A stretch of DNA of 17,489 bases from JAUXEH01 sp965602945 (GCA_965602945.1 CBFDBC010000056.1:1-17489); one strand, 5' to 3'; shown: positions 1-8,203, numbered from the stretch's first letter. Notes: generated from the sequence alone by a model not told the origin. A program made the numbers and translations.

Positions 1-228
1 TCAGATGAGATGAACAAGGCAGGCTTCCTTAACACGCCTACCAAAGGCAAGTTTCACCATACATTGGGCCTGGAGAATCTCCCTCCTTTATTTTCCCCTG
101 ACACTTCCTCTATGGCCCAGTTCACAAGACTGTCCCCTTTTTAAATCCGCCAAAAATCCCCAATCCCCATAAAAAGGGGGCAGTCTTTTTAGGGCGCCTC
201 TCAGTCAGAAGCCTGTCGCCCCCTCACA
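1..228. other. Non-coding stretch left of the subtilase
   Basis: No convincing gene is visible here. Apart from the inverted repeat at 126-187, the only open frame on the minus strand is a 19-codon ATG frame (60 down to 1) without a ribosome binding site. The stretch is the 3' flank of the leftward SH3/barrel-subtilase operon. It is AT-richer than the coding DNA. Confidence 0.5.
126..187. repeat. 17-bp inverted repeat (hairpin / possible terminator)
   Basis: The left arm AAGACTGTCCCCTTTTT (126-142) pairs with the right arm AAAAAGGGGGCAGTCTT (171-187) around a 28-nt loop. There are 16 Watson-Crick pairs plus one position (T133 against G180) that is a G-U wobble in plus-strand RNA but an A-C mismatch in minus-strand RNA. 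The right arm runs into a T-tract (186-190) on the plus strand, so as an intrinsic terminator it would suit rightward transcription. Even so, it sits about 40 bp past the stop of the leftward subtilase. The long loop and A/T-rich arm ends also fit a dispersed palindromic (REP-like) element. No transposase is visible nearby. Confidence 0.6.
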
Positions 229-1887
229 TCATTTAATCAGGTATAGCCGGCCCTCGCCGAACAGGTTATCCTTTCCTGGCTCGCCCAGGTCCCTCGCACG
301 GGCCTTCAGGATCGCGAGTATCTGCTCCATCGAATACGGGGTCTTCTCCTTGAGCAGCGCGACCGCCCCGGCCACATGGGCCGCCGCAGCCGAGGTGCCG
401 TAAAAGCCGAATTTCCCATACGTTACTGTGGACACCCCCGCAGGGGCGCACAGGTCCGGTTTGATCCTCGCGTCGTTGGTGGGGCCCAGCGAGGTATAGG
501 AGTGAGCGCTGTCGTCCCCGAGACCCACGGCCCCTACGGCTACGGCATGGGGCGAATCGGCCGGCACGTTGATACTGCTGTAAGGTACAACATGCTCCAG
601 CTTGCTGGCGTTGGTAAAGAACATCTCCAGTACACAATCCCTGGGGGCCTTCCGCTTTTTGATCCGGATGTAGTATTTCCCCTGGTATTTTGCCTTGAAG
701 CTTATGCTCTCATGGGGAAGAGCCCCCTGGGTCTGCTTGGAGTTGGATTTTTCCAGGATAGCGAAGCTCCTGTCATACAGATAAAGATCATAGTCATTGC
801 CCTCAGCTCCGGCATAGGCGCTGCCTGTCCATGTGCCCCAATCATCCCAGTTTAACCAGATCGAAAAAAGCTCGCCTTTTTCTGCCGAGAAGGAGAAATA
901 ATCGGTATTGCTGACATTTTTTTTGTCGAACTCATGCCAGGTATCCCCGCTTCTGTCCGTGAACTTGCCGTGCCAGTGATGATTCGCGCTGTTGCCGGCG
1001 GCCGAGATCCAGACAACCCCCGCCTCGTGAGCCTTTTTCACGTCTTCACAGATGGGCCCGGTCCCGTCTCCGGCCCCGGCGCTCAGCCAACCCATTGAGT
1101 AGGAGATGACGTCCACACCGTTGGCGATGATCCAGTCCACGGCCTGATGGTGCTCCACGTCCGTGGAATAATTGACAAGCACCAGGGATGCGTTGGGCGC
1201 CATGTCATGGATGATTTCCGCACTGGCGGTGCCATGAACGGTCCCTGCCGCCGTGTCTCCGTCCGCTCGGAACGAAATGGCTTGCGTGTCCGCCGGCAGT
1301 TCTGTGCCCAGCAGGTCCTCGTAACCCCTGAATCCCAGGTCCAGCACACAGACCCGGACCGGGTTCCCCCCGACCCTGTAGGGATAGGCCGCGTGCCACA
1401 GGTCGGCGCCGGTCCCCGCCACTCCCTCACTGGTCTCAAGCGGGAAGGGCCGCAAGGGCACCCGGACGAATTCCACCGCGGCGTTCTCAGACAGGGCCTG
1501 GAGGGATTCAATCGGAACCATGCTCTGGACCATGTGCCGGAAGGAGGTCTCCACATACCCGTTCAGATCCTCGACGGCCAGAGCAGCAGCAGACGCCGCG
1601 GCCTCCACGAAGAAATCCGCGCCTGACGGTTCGGCCTCGGCCACGACCTGAACCCTTTCTCCCTGCATCACGATCCCGTGGCGGTTCGCAAACCGGCGGG
1701 CAGCCTTGACGCCGCGCTGTAGATAGACTTCAATCAATTGATCCAGGGGGCTGTCCAGCCCGGGGTAATAACCGTCTTTTCCCGCAGTTCCCTCAACCGA
1801 CGGCAGAGAGGAACCGGTTATCAGCAGCACGACACCAAGCACTGCGGCCATGCCCATCCAGCTTCTTTTCTTCATTTTCGTGTCCAT
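229..1887 (-). CDS. Secreted S8 (subtilisin-like) serine protease with inserted beta-rich domain
   Basis: This is a predicted exported endopeptidase of 552 residues. A signal peptide spans about residues 1-34 (MKKRS followed by a long hydrophobic stretch). The S8 triad can be read directly: Asp183 in VCVLDLGF, His218 in TVHGTASAE, Ser499 in YGTSAAAAHVAG, with oxyanion Asn299 in ISAAGNSAN. Residues about 45-160 form a propeptide-like region. Between Asn299 and Ser499 lies an insertion of roughly 125 residues (about 305-430) rich in aromatic and Asp residues (SIWLNWDDW, NDYDLYLYD, KYYIRIKK). It resembles the beta-sandwich PPC/P-domain type that usually follows S8 domains. The start is ATG 1887; its ribosome binding site GGGGGG (1894-1899) overlaps the TAG stop of the upstream barrel gene, so the two are likely translationally coupled. 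An alternative start is Met5. Substrate is unknown. Family assignment is secure; the nature of the insert is inference. Confidence 0.93.
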   Translation of the reverse strand: MDTKMKKRSWMGMAAVLGVVLLITGSSLPSVEGTAGKDGYYPGLDSPLDQLIEVYLQRGVKAARRFANRHGIVMQGERVQVVAEAEPSGADFFVEAAASAAALAVEDLNGYVETSFRHMVQSMVPIESLQALSENAAVEFVRVPLRPFPLETSEGVAGTGADLWHAAYPYRVGGNPVRVCVLDLGFRGYEDLLGTELPADTQAISFRADGDTAAGTVHGTASAEIIHDMAPNASLVLVNYSTDVEHHQAVDWIIANGVDVISYSMGWLSAGAGDGTGPICEDVKKAHEAGVVWISAAGNSANHHWHGKFTDRSGDTWHEFDKKNVSNTDYFSFSAEKGELFSIWLNWDDWGTWTGSAYAGAEGNDYDLYLYDRSFAILEKSNSKQTQGALPHESISFKAKYQGKYYIRIKKRKAPRDCVLEMFFTNASKLEHVVPYSSINVPADSPHAVAVGAVGLGDDSAHSYTSLGPTNDARIKPDLCAPAGVSTVTYGKFGFYGTSAAAAHVAGAVALLKEKTPYSMEQILAILKARARDLGEPGKDNLFGEGRLYLIK

Positions 1888-1898
1888 CCTGTTCCCCC

Positions 1899-3365
1899 CT
1901 ATAATATGTTGAGAAAGATCTTGGCCCCGATCCGAAGGATCAGCGCATTGAAATTCAGGCCTTCCAGGCTGCCGGACAGGCTCGGGCCGCCGAACTGATC
2001 GCTCATGGACCAGGATCCGGAGCCCTTGAGGAACTGATACCGGACGTCCAGGTTCAGGTCGATGTAATCCGTGATCAGAAAGTCCAGACCTGCCCCGACC
2101 TGAAACCCCAGGGCATTCTCGACCTCCTCACGGACATCGAAGCCCAGGGCATCCCATTGGTCCTGACACATCTGGCAGAGTTTGAACGTGTTGAAGTGAT
2201 AAGCCACACCCGCAGCGGCGTAAGGGACCAGGCGTTCGCCGACAGGGTACCGTCCCTGGATACCAAGCGAGATCGGCAGGCTCGTCAGTTTTCCGGTGGT
2301 AAGCCCTTCGGGCGAGCCCTCGATCTTCGACTGGTAACGGTAGAATCCCAGGACCACAGCCAGGTTCTTGTTGATCAGGTACGCGAAGTCTCCGCCGAAA
2401 ACAAAACCTCCTTCATAGGCGCTCTCTGAAGGAAGCGCATAACCGGCATTCAAAGCGAGGCTCAGCGGCCTGACCGCAATGCCTGAGGTCTCTTGAGCGG
2501 CGGCGGCAGGCTCGGGAGGGGGCGCCACAGGGCGATCCTCCAGAATGGGCGGAGTCTCCGGCCTTTCTTCCGGTGTTTCCACGGCCGCCTTCGCTGCCAT
2601 CACGACCTCTTCGGGTTCCGGCTCCGATTCCACGGCTGCGGGCTCTTCCTCCGGCAGAGTACTGGACAGGATCTCGATCTGGGCCTGGTTCACAAAACCG
2701 ACCAGCACGATCCCGTCCGGGCGGGGATACTTGACCCGGTACCAGGGCCCGGTCTTGCCATTGAGTTCCAGGACCTCTCCAAACTTGGCCACCAGCAGGA
2801 TGCGGCCGTCTTCCGCGGGCGTCGCCCGGATGGCCGGCTTCTCGCCCGTGACCTTTACCTCACCCGTTCCCCGGACGAGGCCGGCTGCTTCATCCGCCTC
2901 TCCCACGGTTGGAGATTCGACTGCGGGCGGTTCCGCTGCCGCCTCAGCTTTCACCTTGGTTATCTTTTCTGTTTTCTCGGGTGGAGTTGTCTTGGCAGGA
3001 GGAGGAACGGATTGTTTAACCGGGGGCTTTTCCGCCTTAGGGATCGGGCTCTCCTCCGCCCTGGGCTTGGCCGGAGCGCCTACGGCCGCGACCTTGGAGG
3101 ACTCAACAAAACCTGTGATGGTCGCCCATTTCTCTTCCGAGTAGAAGGAGACATAGAACCATGATTTCTCCCCACCGGCACCGGAATCGAACAGCGTGAG
3201 GATCGTTCCCTTGCTGACCGTACCGATCACCGAACTGCTCTTGTGAGGTTCGATGTAGATGTTGGCCGAGCCGGCCAGCACCCGGAGTTTTTTGGTCTGG
3301 GCCGATGCCATGGCTACACACACGCACAGAAACAAGACGGCGGCCCAGGTTTTATGGAGTTTCAT
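1899..3365 (-). CDS. SH3-domain / outer-membrane beta-barrel protein
   Basis: The predicted product has 488 residues and an unusual architecture. A signal peptide (about 1-22, ending AMASAQ) is followed by an SH3b-like domain (about 25-92), a Pro/Lys/Glu-rich linker (93-165), a second SH3b-like domain (about 168-232, with GPWYRVKYP) and another Pro/Glu/Ala linker (233-293). The C-terminal region of about 190 residues alternates polar and aromatic positions like an 8-stranded OmpA/OmpW-type porin (297-488, ending KIFLNIL). A CxxC pair (397/400) lies in one predicted loop. Such SH3 domains usually bind peptidoglycan or peptides, so the protein may tether outer membrane to cell wall; this is inference. 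ATG 3365 is chosen over an in-frame ATG six codons upstream because GAGGAGG (3372-3378) is well spaced. It is followed within 11 nt by the subtilase gene. Confidence 0.85.
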   Translation of the reverse strand: MKLHKTWAAVLFLCVCVAMASAQTKKLRVLAGSANIYIEPHKSSSVIGTVSKGTILTLFDSGAGGEKSWFYVSFYSEEKWATITGFVESSKVAAVGAPAKPRAEESPIPKAEKPPVKQSVPPPAKTTPPEKTEKITKVKAEAAAEPPAVESPTVGEADEAAGLVRGTGEVKVTGEKPAIRATPAEDGRILLVAKFGEVLELNGKTGPWYRVKYPRPDGIVLVGFVNQAQIEILSSTLPEEEPAAVESEPEPEEVVMAAKAAVETPEERPETPPILEDRPVAPPPEPAAAAQETSGIAVRPLSLALNAGYALPSESAYEGGFVFGGDFAYLINKNLAVVLGFYRYQSKIEGSPEGLTTGKLTSLPISLGIQGRYPVGERLVPYAAAGVAYHFNTFKLCQMCQDQWDALGFDVREEVENALGFQVGAGLDFLITDYIDLNLDVRYQFLKGSGSWSMSDQFGGPSLSGSLEGLNFNALILRIGAKIFLNIL

Positions 3366-3412
3366 AGAGAGCCTCCTCACCATATAGTCCTCTAGTATTA
3401 AGATATAGATAG

Positions 3413-3441
3413 ATGGTAAGGGCTAAGCAGAGAACAGACAA
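3413..3441 (-). promoter_or_regulatory. Possible sigma70 promoter for the barrel-subtilase operon
   Basis: On the minus strand TTGTCT (3441-3436) and TACCAT (3418-3413) are separated by 17 nt, each matching 4 of 6 consensus positions. It lies in the only gap (3366-3498) between the flavoprotein stop and the barrel start. The match is modest and read-through from the upstream unit is equally possible. Confidence 0.3.
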
Positions 3442-3498
3442 TCCTCTCTCGGGATGAAACAGGGGGTGATTTTGTCGTGATGCCAGTAAAAAGGGGGC

Positions 3499-4428
3499 TT
3501 AAGGCTTCCTGCGCAGGAACTTCAGCACGGACATGGCAGCGCGGGCGCCCTCACCGGCCGCCGTGACGATCTGCATGCCTCCGCAGGTTATGTCCCCGGC
3601 CGCATAAACGCCCTCCAGGTTGGTCTTCTGGGTCGGATCCGTGATCACGCAGCTGCGGTGATCGATCTCGAGTCCGGCTTTGCTGTAGAGCGAGGAAAAC
3701 AGGATATTCCGGAAGATGAACACGGCGTCGGGTCGGGAGACGCGGTCCTTCCCGGCCTCCTCGATCACGACCTCCTCGACACGTACCTCCCCCCGGATCT
3801 CCCGCACTCGACTTTCCGGGTGGAAGGCGACGCCCTTGGCGGTGACGTCACTCAGCAGGGCATCAGCCACCTCGGCCGGACGGCCGTCTCCTGTCAGCCA
3901 CTCCACACCGACTCCCATCTGCTCGAGAGCGAGCACATCCTCTGCCGCCTCATCCGAGTTCCCGACCGCCAACACCTGCCTGTCCCGGTAGAGGGGGCCA
4001 TCACAGGTAGCGCAGTAGCTGACCCCCATTCCTATCAGCCGCTCTTCACCGGGAATGCGGTTCTTCGCCGAAGCGGGACGCCCGGTGGCTACGATCACGG
4101 CCCGGGCCTCGATCATGTGCTCCTTCGTGACCACGAACTTGGGATCCATGGAGAGGTTGATGTCCATGGCGTCCGCCTCGATGACCTCCACTCCGAAGTG
4201 AACGGCATGGTCCCTGAACCTGCCCAGGAGATCACGGCTCTTGACGGATACGAAACCGGGATAATTCTCAACATCATAGTCAAGGTCGAGTTTGGAACTG
4301 CTCTTCCCTGCCAGGATGACGGTCTTCTGCCCTGAGCGTGCCGTGTAGAGGCCGGCCGTCAAACCTGCCGGGCCGGATCCGATGACCAGGACATCTGCCT
4401 TTATCTGCTGTATCTGCGGCTGATCCAC
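3499..4428 (-). CDS. Thioredoxin-reductase-like FAD disulfide oxidoreductase
   Basis: The 309-residue product has the layout of low-molecular-weight thioredoxin reductases. It carries an N-terminal FAD dinucleotide fold (VLVIGSGPAGLTAG, residues 14-26), the redox-active pair Cys139/Cys142 in SYCATCDGP, and the C-terminal FAD motif AAGDITCGGMQIVTAAGEGARAA. These enzymes pass electrons to thioredoxin-type proteins in the cytoplasm. The second nucleotide fold is atypical: GNSDEAAEDVL replaces the usual GGGDSAxEEA, and the HRRxxxRA patch that normally recognises the NADPH 2'-phosphate is absent (VEWLTGDGRPAE instead). NADH, F420, ferredoxin or no pyridine nucleotide may be used. The start is GTG 4428, preceded by GAGGAG at 8 nt; an in-frame ATG at 4497 would lie inside the upstream gene. 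It lies 16 nt after the discoidin-like gene, probably as the second gene of an operon. Confidence 0.88.
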   Translation of the reverse strand: MDQPQIQQIKADVLVIGSGPAGLTAGLYTARSGQKTVILAGKSSSKLDLDYDVENYPGFVSVKSRDLLGRFRDHAVHFGVEVIEADAMDINLSMDPKFVVTKEHMIEARAVIVATGRPASAKNRIPGEERLIGMGVSYCATCDGPLYRDRQVLAVGNSDEAAEDVLALEQMGVGVEWLTGDGRPAEVADALLSDVTAKGVAFHPESRVREIRGEVRVEEVVIEEAGKDRVSRPDAVFIFRNILFSSLYSKAGLEIDHRSCVITDPTQKTNLEGVYAAGDITCGGMQIVTAAGEGARAAMSVLKFLRRKP

Positions 4429-4444
4429 TGAATTCTCTCCTCGA

Positions 4445-5464
4445 TCAGTAGCGGCCCTGTCTTTCCACCGCATAGACCTGAAGCTCGGAAACGGCATAGG
4501 GCCCGCCCCCCTCGACAGCGTAGATCTTCAGAAACCGGGCTTCGACCGGGAAAAAATCCAGATCGATCACATACTCGGGATCTGTGGGGAGGGTGCTTAT
4601 GGTGTCCATCCCGGAGCCTATATCCCCGACAGCGCCTGCGATCTCCACCAGCGAAATGTACTCCCGATCATTCAGGGAGTAATCAATGCGGTACCGGCCC
4701 CCGGTATTGACCTGGATCTGGATGGCTGTCACTTCATGGGCTCTGCCCAGATCCACTACAAAATACACCTCGGTATCTTCCCAGTAAACGGCCCCGTCAT
4801 CCTCCCATACGCCCCCTTCCGCCGGAGTAAAACCGTCTATGATCAGGGAGGCATCACGGGAGAATGTACCGAATCCCAGGATCCCATCGGGCGTGACAGC
4901 CCAGTTTTCCTCGGTCTCCTCCTCTGCCAGTGGATATCCAAAAACCTGGAGTTCGGCCAGGGCGTACCTCCGGTCTCCGCTGGACGCCGAAAGACGGATG
5001 TAGCGACCCTCCACCGGATCCTTTTCCGGAAGGGAGGCATAGTCCGGATTCTCGGGATTCGAGCTCATGGTGTCCAGTCCCGCTCCCGTCTCCCCGTATC
5101 CGGGATAGAAGACGTGCAGCGGGACAAAATTCAACCCGTCCAGAGAATATTCAATGGTGTAGATGTCATCGTCATCCACCTGCAACAGGATGTCCACGAT
5201 CAGGAATTCGGCCCCCAGGTCCAGGATGAAAAAGGCCATTTCATCCTCCCAGTACACACACTGGTCCTCGTTCCAGGGACGGGCGTCGTCTGCGAACGTT
5301 CCGTCTATGATCAATTCGAGGCTGTTGGAATAAGCCCCGTCTCCCTGAATGGAACGTGCCTGGATGAGGACATAGTCCTCCTCCTGAGCCTCCTGGGCGC
5401 CCGCTGCCGGCAGGCAGAGGACGACAGACATAAGCGTACAGAAAAACCCCATGCGAGACAGCAT
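4445..5464 (-). CDS. Secreted protein with two discoidin (F5/8 type C)-like repeats
   Basis: The 339-residue product has a signal peptide (about 1-23, ending PAAGAQ) followed by two homologous units of about 140 residues (about 32-177 and 190-332). Each unit contains LIIDG, a VYWED segment, a VDLG or LDLG strand, an IEYSLDG or IDYSLND segment, a conserved GxGxDT(M/I)S stretch, a xVExRxxxL/I strand, and a final A(L/V)xELQV(F/Y). This is the typical signature of galactose-binding/discoidin domains, which bind glycans or other surfaces. No catalytic domain or membrane anchor is attached. ATG 5464 is preferred because GGGGAGG precedes it and the extended -10 promoter at 5498-5506 lies just upstream, leaving the in-frame ATG at 5512 outside the transcript. 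Ligand is unknown. Confidence 0.8.
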   Translation of the reverse strand: MLSRMGFFCTLMSVVLCLPAAGAQEAQEEDYVLIQARSIQGDGAYSNSLELIIDGTFADDARPWNEDQCVYWEDEMAFFILDLGAEFLIVDILLQVDDDDIYTIEYSLDGLNFVPLHVFYPGYGETGAGLDTMSSNPENPDYASLPEKDPVEGRYIRLSASSGDRRYALAELQVFGYPLAEEETEENWAVTPDGILGFGTFSRDASLIIDGFTPAEGGVWEDDGAVYWEDTEVYFVVDLGRAHEVTAIQIQVNTGGRYRIDYSLNDREYISLVEIAGAVGDIGSGMDTISTLPTDPEYVIDLDFFPVEARFLKIYAVEGGGPYAVSELQVYAVERQGRY

Positions 5465-5497
5465 GCTTCTACCTCCCCTGGTCTTCACTTCGGCCAT

Positions 5498-5506
5498 ATT
5501 GTACCA
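5498..5506 (-). promoter_or_regulatory. Extended -10 promoter for discoidin-like / flavoprotein unit
   Basis: The minus strand reads TGGTACAAT (5506-5498), matching the extended -10 pattern TGnTAnAAT. Transcription would begin near 5491, about 27 nt before the chosen ATG at 5464. A TTGCGA element lies 20 nt upstream of the hexamer, too far to count as a normal -35. Confidence 0.5.
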
Positions 5507-5548
5507 CAACATCCATAGTTTAGTCGCAAGGCGAACTCAAAAAACGGG

Positions 5549-6091
5549 TCAGAATGGAGCGTTTCCCAGGGTGGCCCCCCGGGGGCCGCCCCCCAGGTTC
5601 TGGAGGACGACCGAGACCATGAGTATCAAGAGCACCCCCCCGATCACGATCCAAGCCCTTTTCTTGATGGAACTCGGGGGGATCAGAAAACCGAAAATCA
5701 TCCCCGCAGCCGCAAATTCCAACCAGTAGCCCAGGTTGGTCAGGGCCAGCAAATCGAGTGGGAGGGCCAAGAATGAATACCAGCCCAGGAAATTTGAGAC
5801 TGCAAAAAACGCACCGACCAGAGCCCCGAATCTCAATCCCCGGACAGGCGAACCTCCATCCGGATGGATCCTCCAGTACAAAACACCCAACAGCAGAGTG
5901 AGGAGCAGAAAGCTCATATATCCGAAAGGGATCATCCGGAAAAGCTCCTCCGGTGACTTAAGGGCGGGCAGGTCCCGGGCCCAGAGCGACCGCAGGAGCG
6001 TGGCGTGGGCAAGGAAATCCAGGGCCAGGAAGGCCAGCCAAGCCAGGATCACAGTCGCGACGAATCGGCGGACCTGCTTTGCCTTACTCAC
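5549..6091 (-). CDS. Five-helix integral membrane protein of unknown function
   Basis: The 180-residue product has hydrophobic segments at about 9-31, 55-73, 86-106, 112-137 and 145-164 and a Gly/Pro-rich tail (GGGPRG). The first helix ends with DFLAHATLLRSLW, a polar pattern seen in several small uncharacterised membrane families (DUF1761-like), but I cannot assign it firmly. The start is GTG 6091 with AGGAGG 4 nt upstream. The first 8 bases (GTGAGTAA) include the TAA stop of the GH2 gene, so translation is very likely coupled. A GC-rich palindrome at about 5575-5590 lies in the 3' end of the coding region. No function is proposed. Confidence 0.75.
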   Translation of the reverse strand: MSKAKQVRRFVATVILAWLAFLALDFLAHATLLRSLWARDLPALKSPEELFRMIPFGYMSFLLLTLLLGVLYWRIHPDGGSPVRGLRFGALVGAFFAVSNFLGWYSFLALPLDLLALTNLGYWLEFAAAGMIFGFLIPPSSIKKRAWIVIGGVLLILMVSVVLQNLGGGPRGATLGNAPF

Positions 6092-7949
6092 GGCGCCTCC
6101 TGTCGAGCCGGCCTGCGATCTCCCGGTTGGCCCGGGTCACCCGCTCCAGGTCCATCTTGATCATCTCGCGGTCGTAGGTCATGAGGCCGTTGACCTCGAT
6201 CTCCACATCCGAGGTCTGAGTGTATACGGCCGCGGAGAGCCCCCGGTCGATCAACGGCCCCAGCTGCCTCAGCAGATCCAGATAGGACTCGGTCAGTTCC
6301 GCGGGAGTCTTGAATGACCGGTAACCCCAGTTCTTCTCCTCCTGCCAGGTGTGCCCCGGCACCGGGAGTCCCAGGCCTCCGAACTCACCCAGCACGGCCG
6401 CCCTGTCCGCCTCGTTCTCCGGAGCGGCGGGCCCCGGGTATGCGTGTACATCATGCACGTCCCCGACTCCGCGGTCGGACCATCCGCTGGTGTTGTCGAC
6501 CAGGCGGGTGGGGTCCTGTTCCCGGATGCGCCGCACGATCTCCGGGGTCTTGAACTGGCCCCATCCCTCGTTGAAGGGGACCCACATGACGATGCTGGGA
6601 TGGTTGAAGAGAGTATCGATCATCCGTCCCATCTCATACAGGAACTGATCCTCGGACGGCGGCGTGCGTTCCAGATCCGGGTCCTTCCGTCCGATGTAGG
6701 CATCCCCGCTGGGCATGTCCTGCCACACCAGGATGCCCAGCTTGTCGCACCAGTAATAGAAACGCCTGGGTTCGATCTTGACATGTTTGCGAAGCATGTT
6801 GAATCCCAGCTTCTTGGTGGCCTCCACATCGTAGCGCAAGGCGTCATCGCTGGCCGCGGTGTAGAGCCCATCCGGCCACCATCCCTGGTCCAGCGGGCCG
6901 AACTGGAACAGCGGCCTGCCGTTGAGGAAAATACGATTGGCGCCTCCGGCGTCTTTTTCCAGGGAAATGCTGCGCATCCCAAAATAGCTCTCCACCGTGT
7001 CCACAACCCGGCCGTTCCCGTCCTCGAGCTTGATACGCAGGCCATAGAGGTAGGGGGAATCCGGCGACCAGAGCTTAGGATCCTCGAGGGGGACACGGAT
7101 GTCCTGTCCAATGCGCCCCCTGAGCAGGGCCACTTGGGTCTCTCCGTCCAGGGCTTCCACGACGATCCCGAAAGCCGCGGCCTCGTCTATGCACCCGGCC
7201 TGCACCCTCACGTGGCCCTTAACCGTGTCGGGAGTTATGCGGAGCCCCCGGATGTGGACCTCGGAGACGGGCTCCAACCATACGCTGCGCCAGATTCCGG
7301 TGACCGCAGTGTACCAGATCCCACGGGGCTCCCGGACCTGCTTCCCCCGGGGCTGGGTCCCGGTGTCTGTAGGGTCCCACACAGCGATCATGACCTCCTG
7401 TTCGCCTCTTTTTTTGAGCGCATGCGTGATGTCGAAGGAAAAGGGGTCGTAGCCGCCCCGATGGGTCCCGACCTCCCGGCCGTTCACCCAGACGGTGGTT
7501 TCCCAGTCCACGGCCTCGAAATTCAGCATCAGATGCCGTTTCCCCCAGTCCCTGGGAACGCGGAAGGTCCGCCGGTACCACAGCCGGTTTTCATCGCCTA
7601 CCGGCTTTCCTACCCCCGAAAGGGCGGACTCCACGGGAAAAGGCGCCAGGATGTGCCCGGCAAACACCTCGGGCCGCTCTGCGTCGCGCGGCTGGATGGC
7701 ATACTCCCAGAGACCGTTGAGGGTCATCCAGTCCTCCCTGACCAGCTGCGGCCGGGGATATTCGCTGTGCGCGTTCGCGGGCGAAACAGAAGCTGCCCAG
7801 CGGGTCATGATCCGCCCCCCGACAGGACTCCACAGGGACGCATCGCTCGCGGTCTCCTCCTGCCGGCAGGCCGGGCCGCACAATACCGCCGCCGCCAGCA
7901 GCAGACAGGGCAAACCTGTTTCAACCCTCGCCTTCCACTTTATTTTCAC
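6084..7949 (-). CDS. Glycoside hydrolase family 2 enzyme, predicted lipoprotein
   Basis: The 621-residue product is a GH2-type glycosidase (beta-galactosidase/glucuronidase/mannosidase superfamily). The N-terminal sugar-binding jelly roll covers about 60-225 (VWVNGREVGTHRGGYDPFSFD), an Ig-like sandwich about 230-325, and a TIM barrel about 335-610. The acid/base Glu461 lies in VPFNEGWG and the probable nucleophile Glu522 in VLGEFGG. Polar residues LDNTSGW-like (VDNTSGW) and HDVHAYPG lie between them as in the family. The N-terminus has a basic patch, a hydrophobic core and Cys28 (CGPACRQEE), suggesting a lipoprotein. The start is GTG 7949, one nucleotide after the TGA of the zinc-ribbon gene, with GAGGAGGG upstream; in-frame codons further upstream lie inside that gene. 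Sugar specificity cannot be told from sequence alone. Confidence 0.9.
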   Translation of the reverse strand: MKIKWKARVETGLPCLLLAAAVLCGPACRQEETASDASLWSPVGGRIMTRWAASVSPANAHSEYPRPQLVREDWMTLNGLWEYAIQPRDAERPEVFAGHILAPFPVESALSGVGKPVGDENRLWYRRTFRVPRDWGKRHLMLNFEAVDWETTVWVNGREVGTHRGGYDPFSFDITHALKKRGEQEVMIAVWDPTDTGTQPRGKQVREPRGIWYTAVTGIWRSVWLEPVSEVHIRGLRITPDTVKGHVRVQAGCIDEAAAFGIVVEALDGETQVALLRGRIGQDIRVPLEDPKLWSPDSPYLYGLRIKLEDGNGRVVDTVESYFGMRSISLEKDAGGANRIFLNGRPLFQFGPLDQGWWPDGLYTAASDDALRYDVEATKKLGFNMLRKHVKIEPRRFYYWCDKLGILVWQDMPSGDAYIGRKDPDLERTPPSEDQFLYEMGRMIDTLFNHPSIVMWVPFNEGWGQFKTPEIVRRIREQDPTRLVDNTSGWSDRGVGDVHDVHAYPGPAAPENEADRAAVLGEFGGLGLPVPGHTWQEEKNWGYRSFKTPAELTESYLDLLRQLGPLIDRGLSAAVYTQTSDVEIEVNGLMTYDREMIKMDLERVTRANREIAGRLDRRRRE

Positions 7950-7950
7950 G

Positions 7951-8136
7951 TCAGCCCTCCTCGGTGCAGAAAAAATCTTTGTTGCAGGTGTAACATTTGT
8001 ATGTGATAACCCGCGCTCCTTCCAGCTGGTTCCCGGAGACATCATCCCCAAAGGCATACGTCTTAACCACATAATCCGATCCACAGTAAGGGCACTTGCC
8101 GTCCCGGGATTCCTCCATCTTGCTTCGATCGGTCAT
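7951..8136 (-). CDS. Zinc-ribbon miniprotein (61 aa)
   Basis: This small protein has two Cys pairs, CPYC (15/18) and CYTC (48/51), about 30 residues apart, plus Cys57. This is the spacing of a zinc ribbon. GREP-like surroundings (KCPYCGSDYV... YKCYTCNKDFFC) resemble small metal-binding proteins found beside many enzymes. ATG 8136 follows GGGAGGG at good spacing. Its stop TGA lies one nucleotide before the GH2 GTG start, so both are expressed together. Its role is unknown: a regulator, metal-binding adapter or nucleic-acid binder are all possible. Confidence 0.72.
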   Translation of the reverse strand: MTDRSKMEESRDGKCPYCGSDYVVKTYAFGDDVSGNQLEGARVITYKCYTCNKDFFCTEEG

Positions 8137-8203
8137 TCCATTCCCTCCCTGACCTCTTTCGATTGAGCAGCCTGGTTCCCTCCGTCAAAGACGAACCTCC
8201 AGG

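Noticed and set aside
1..60. 19-codon ATG frame on the minus strand
   Set aside because: It has no ribosome binding site, no recognisable product, and touches the window edge.
2493..3164. Open frames on the plus strand (223 and 199 codons)
   Set aside because: They mirror the Pro/Glu-rich linkers of the SH3/barrel gene and give low-complexity Arg/Ser-rich products.
5465..5512. Upstream ATG (5512) for the discoidin-like gene
   Set aside because: It would lie upstream of the predicted promoter and would place 16 polar residues before the signal peptide; ATG 5464 has a strong ribosome binding site.
6351..8006. 551-codon open frame on the plus strand
   Set aside because: It lies wholly antisense to the GH2 gene and the zinc-ribbon gene, whose motifs and ribosome binding sites are clear. 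Long antisense frames are common in GC-rich DNA.
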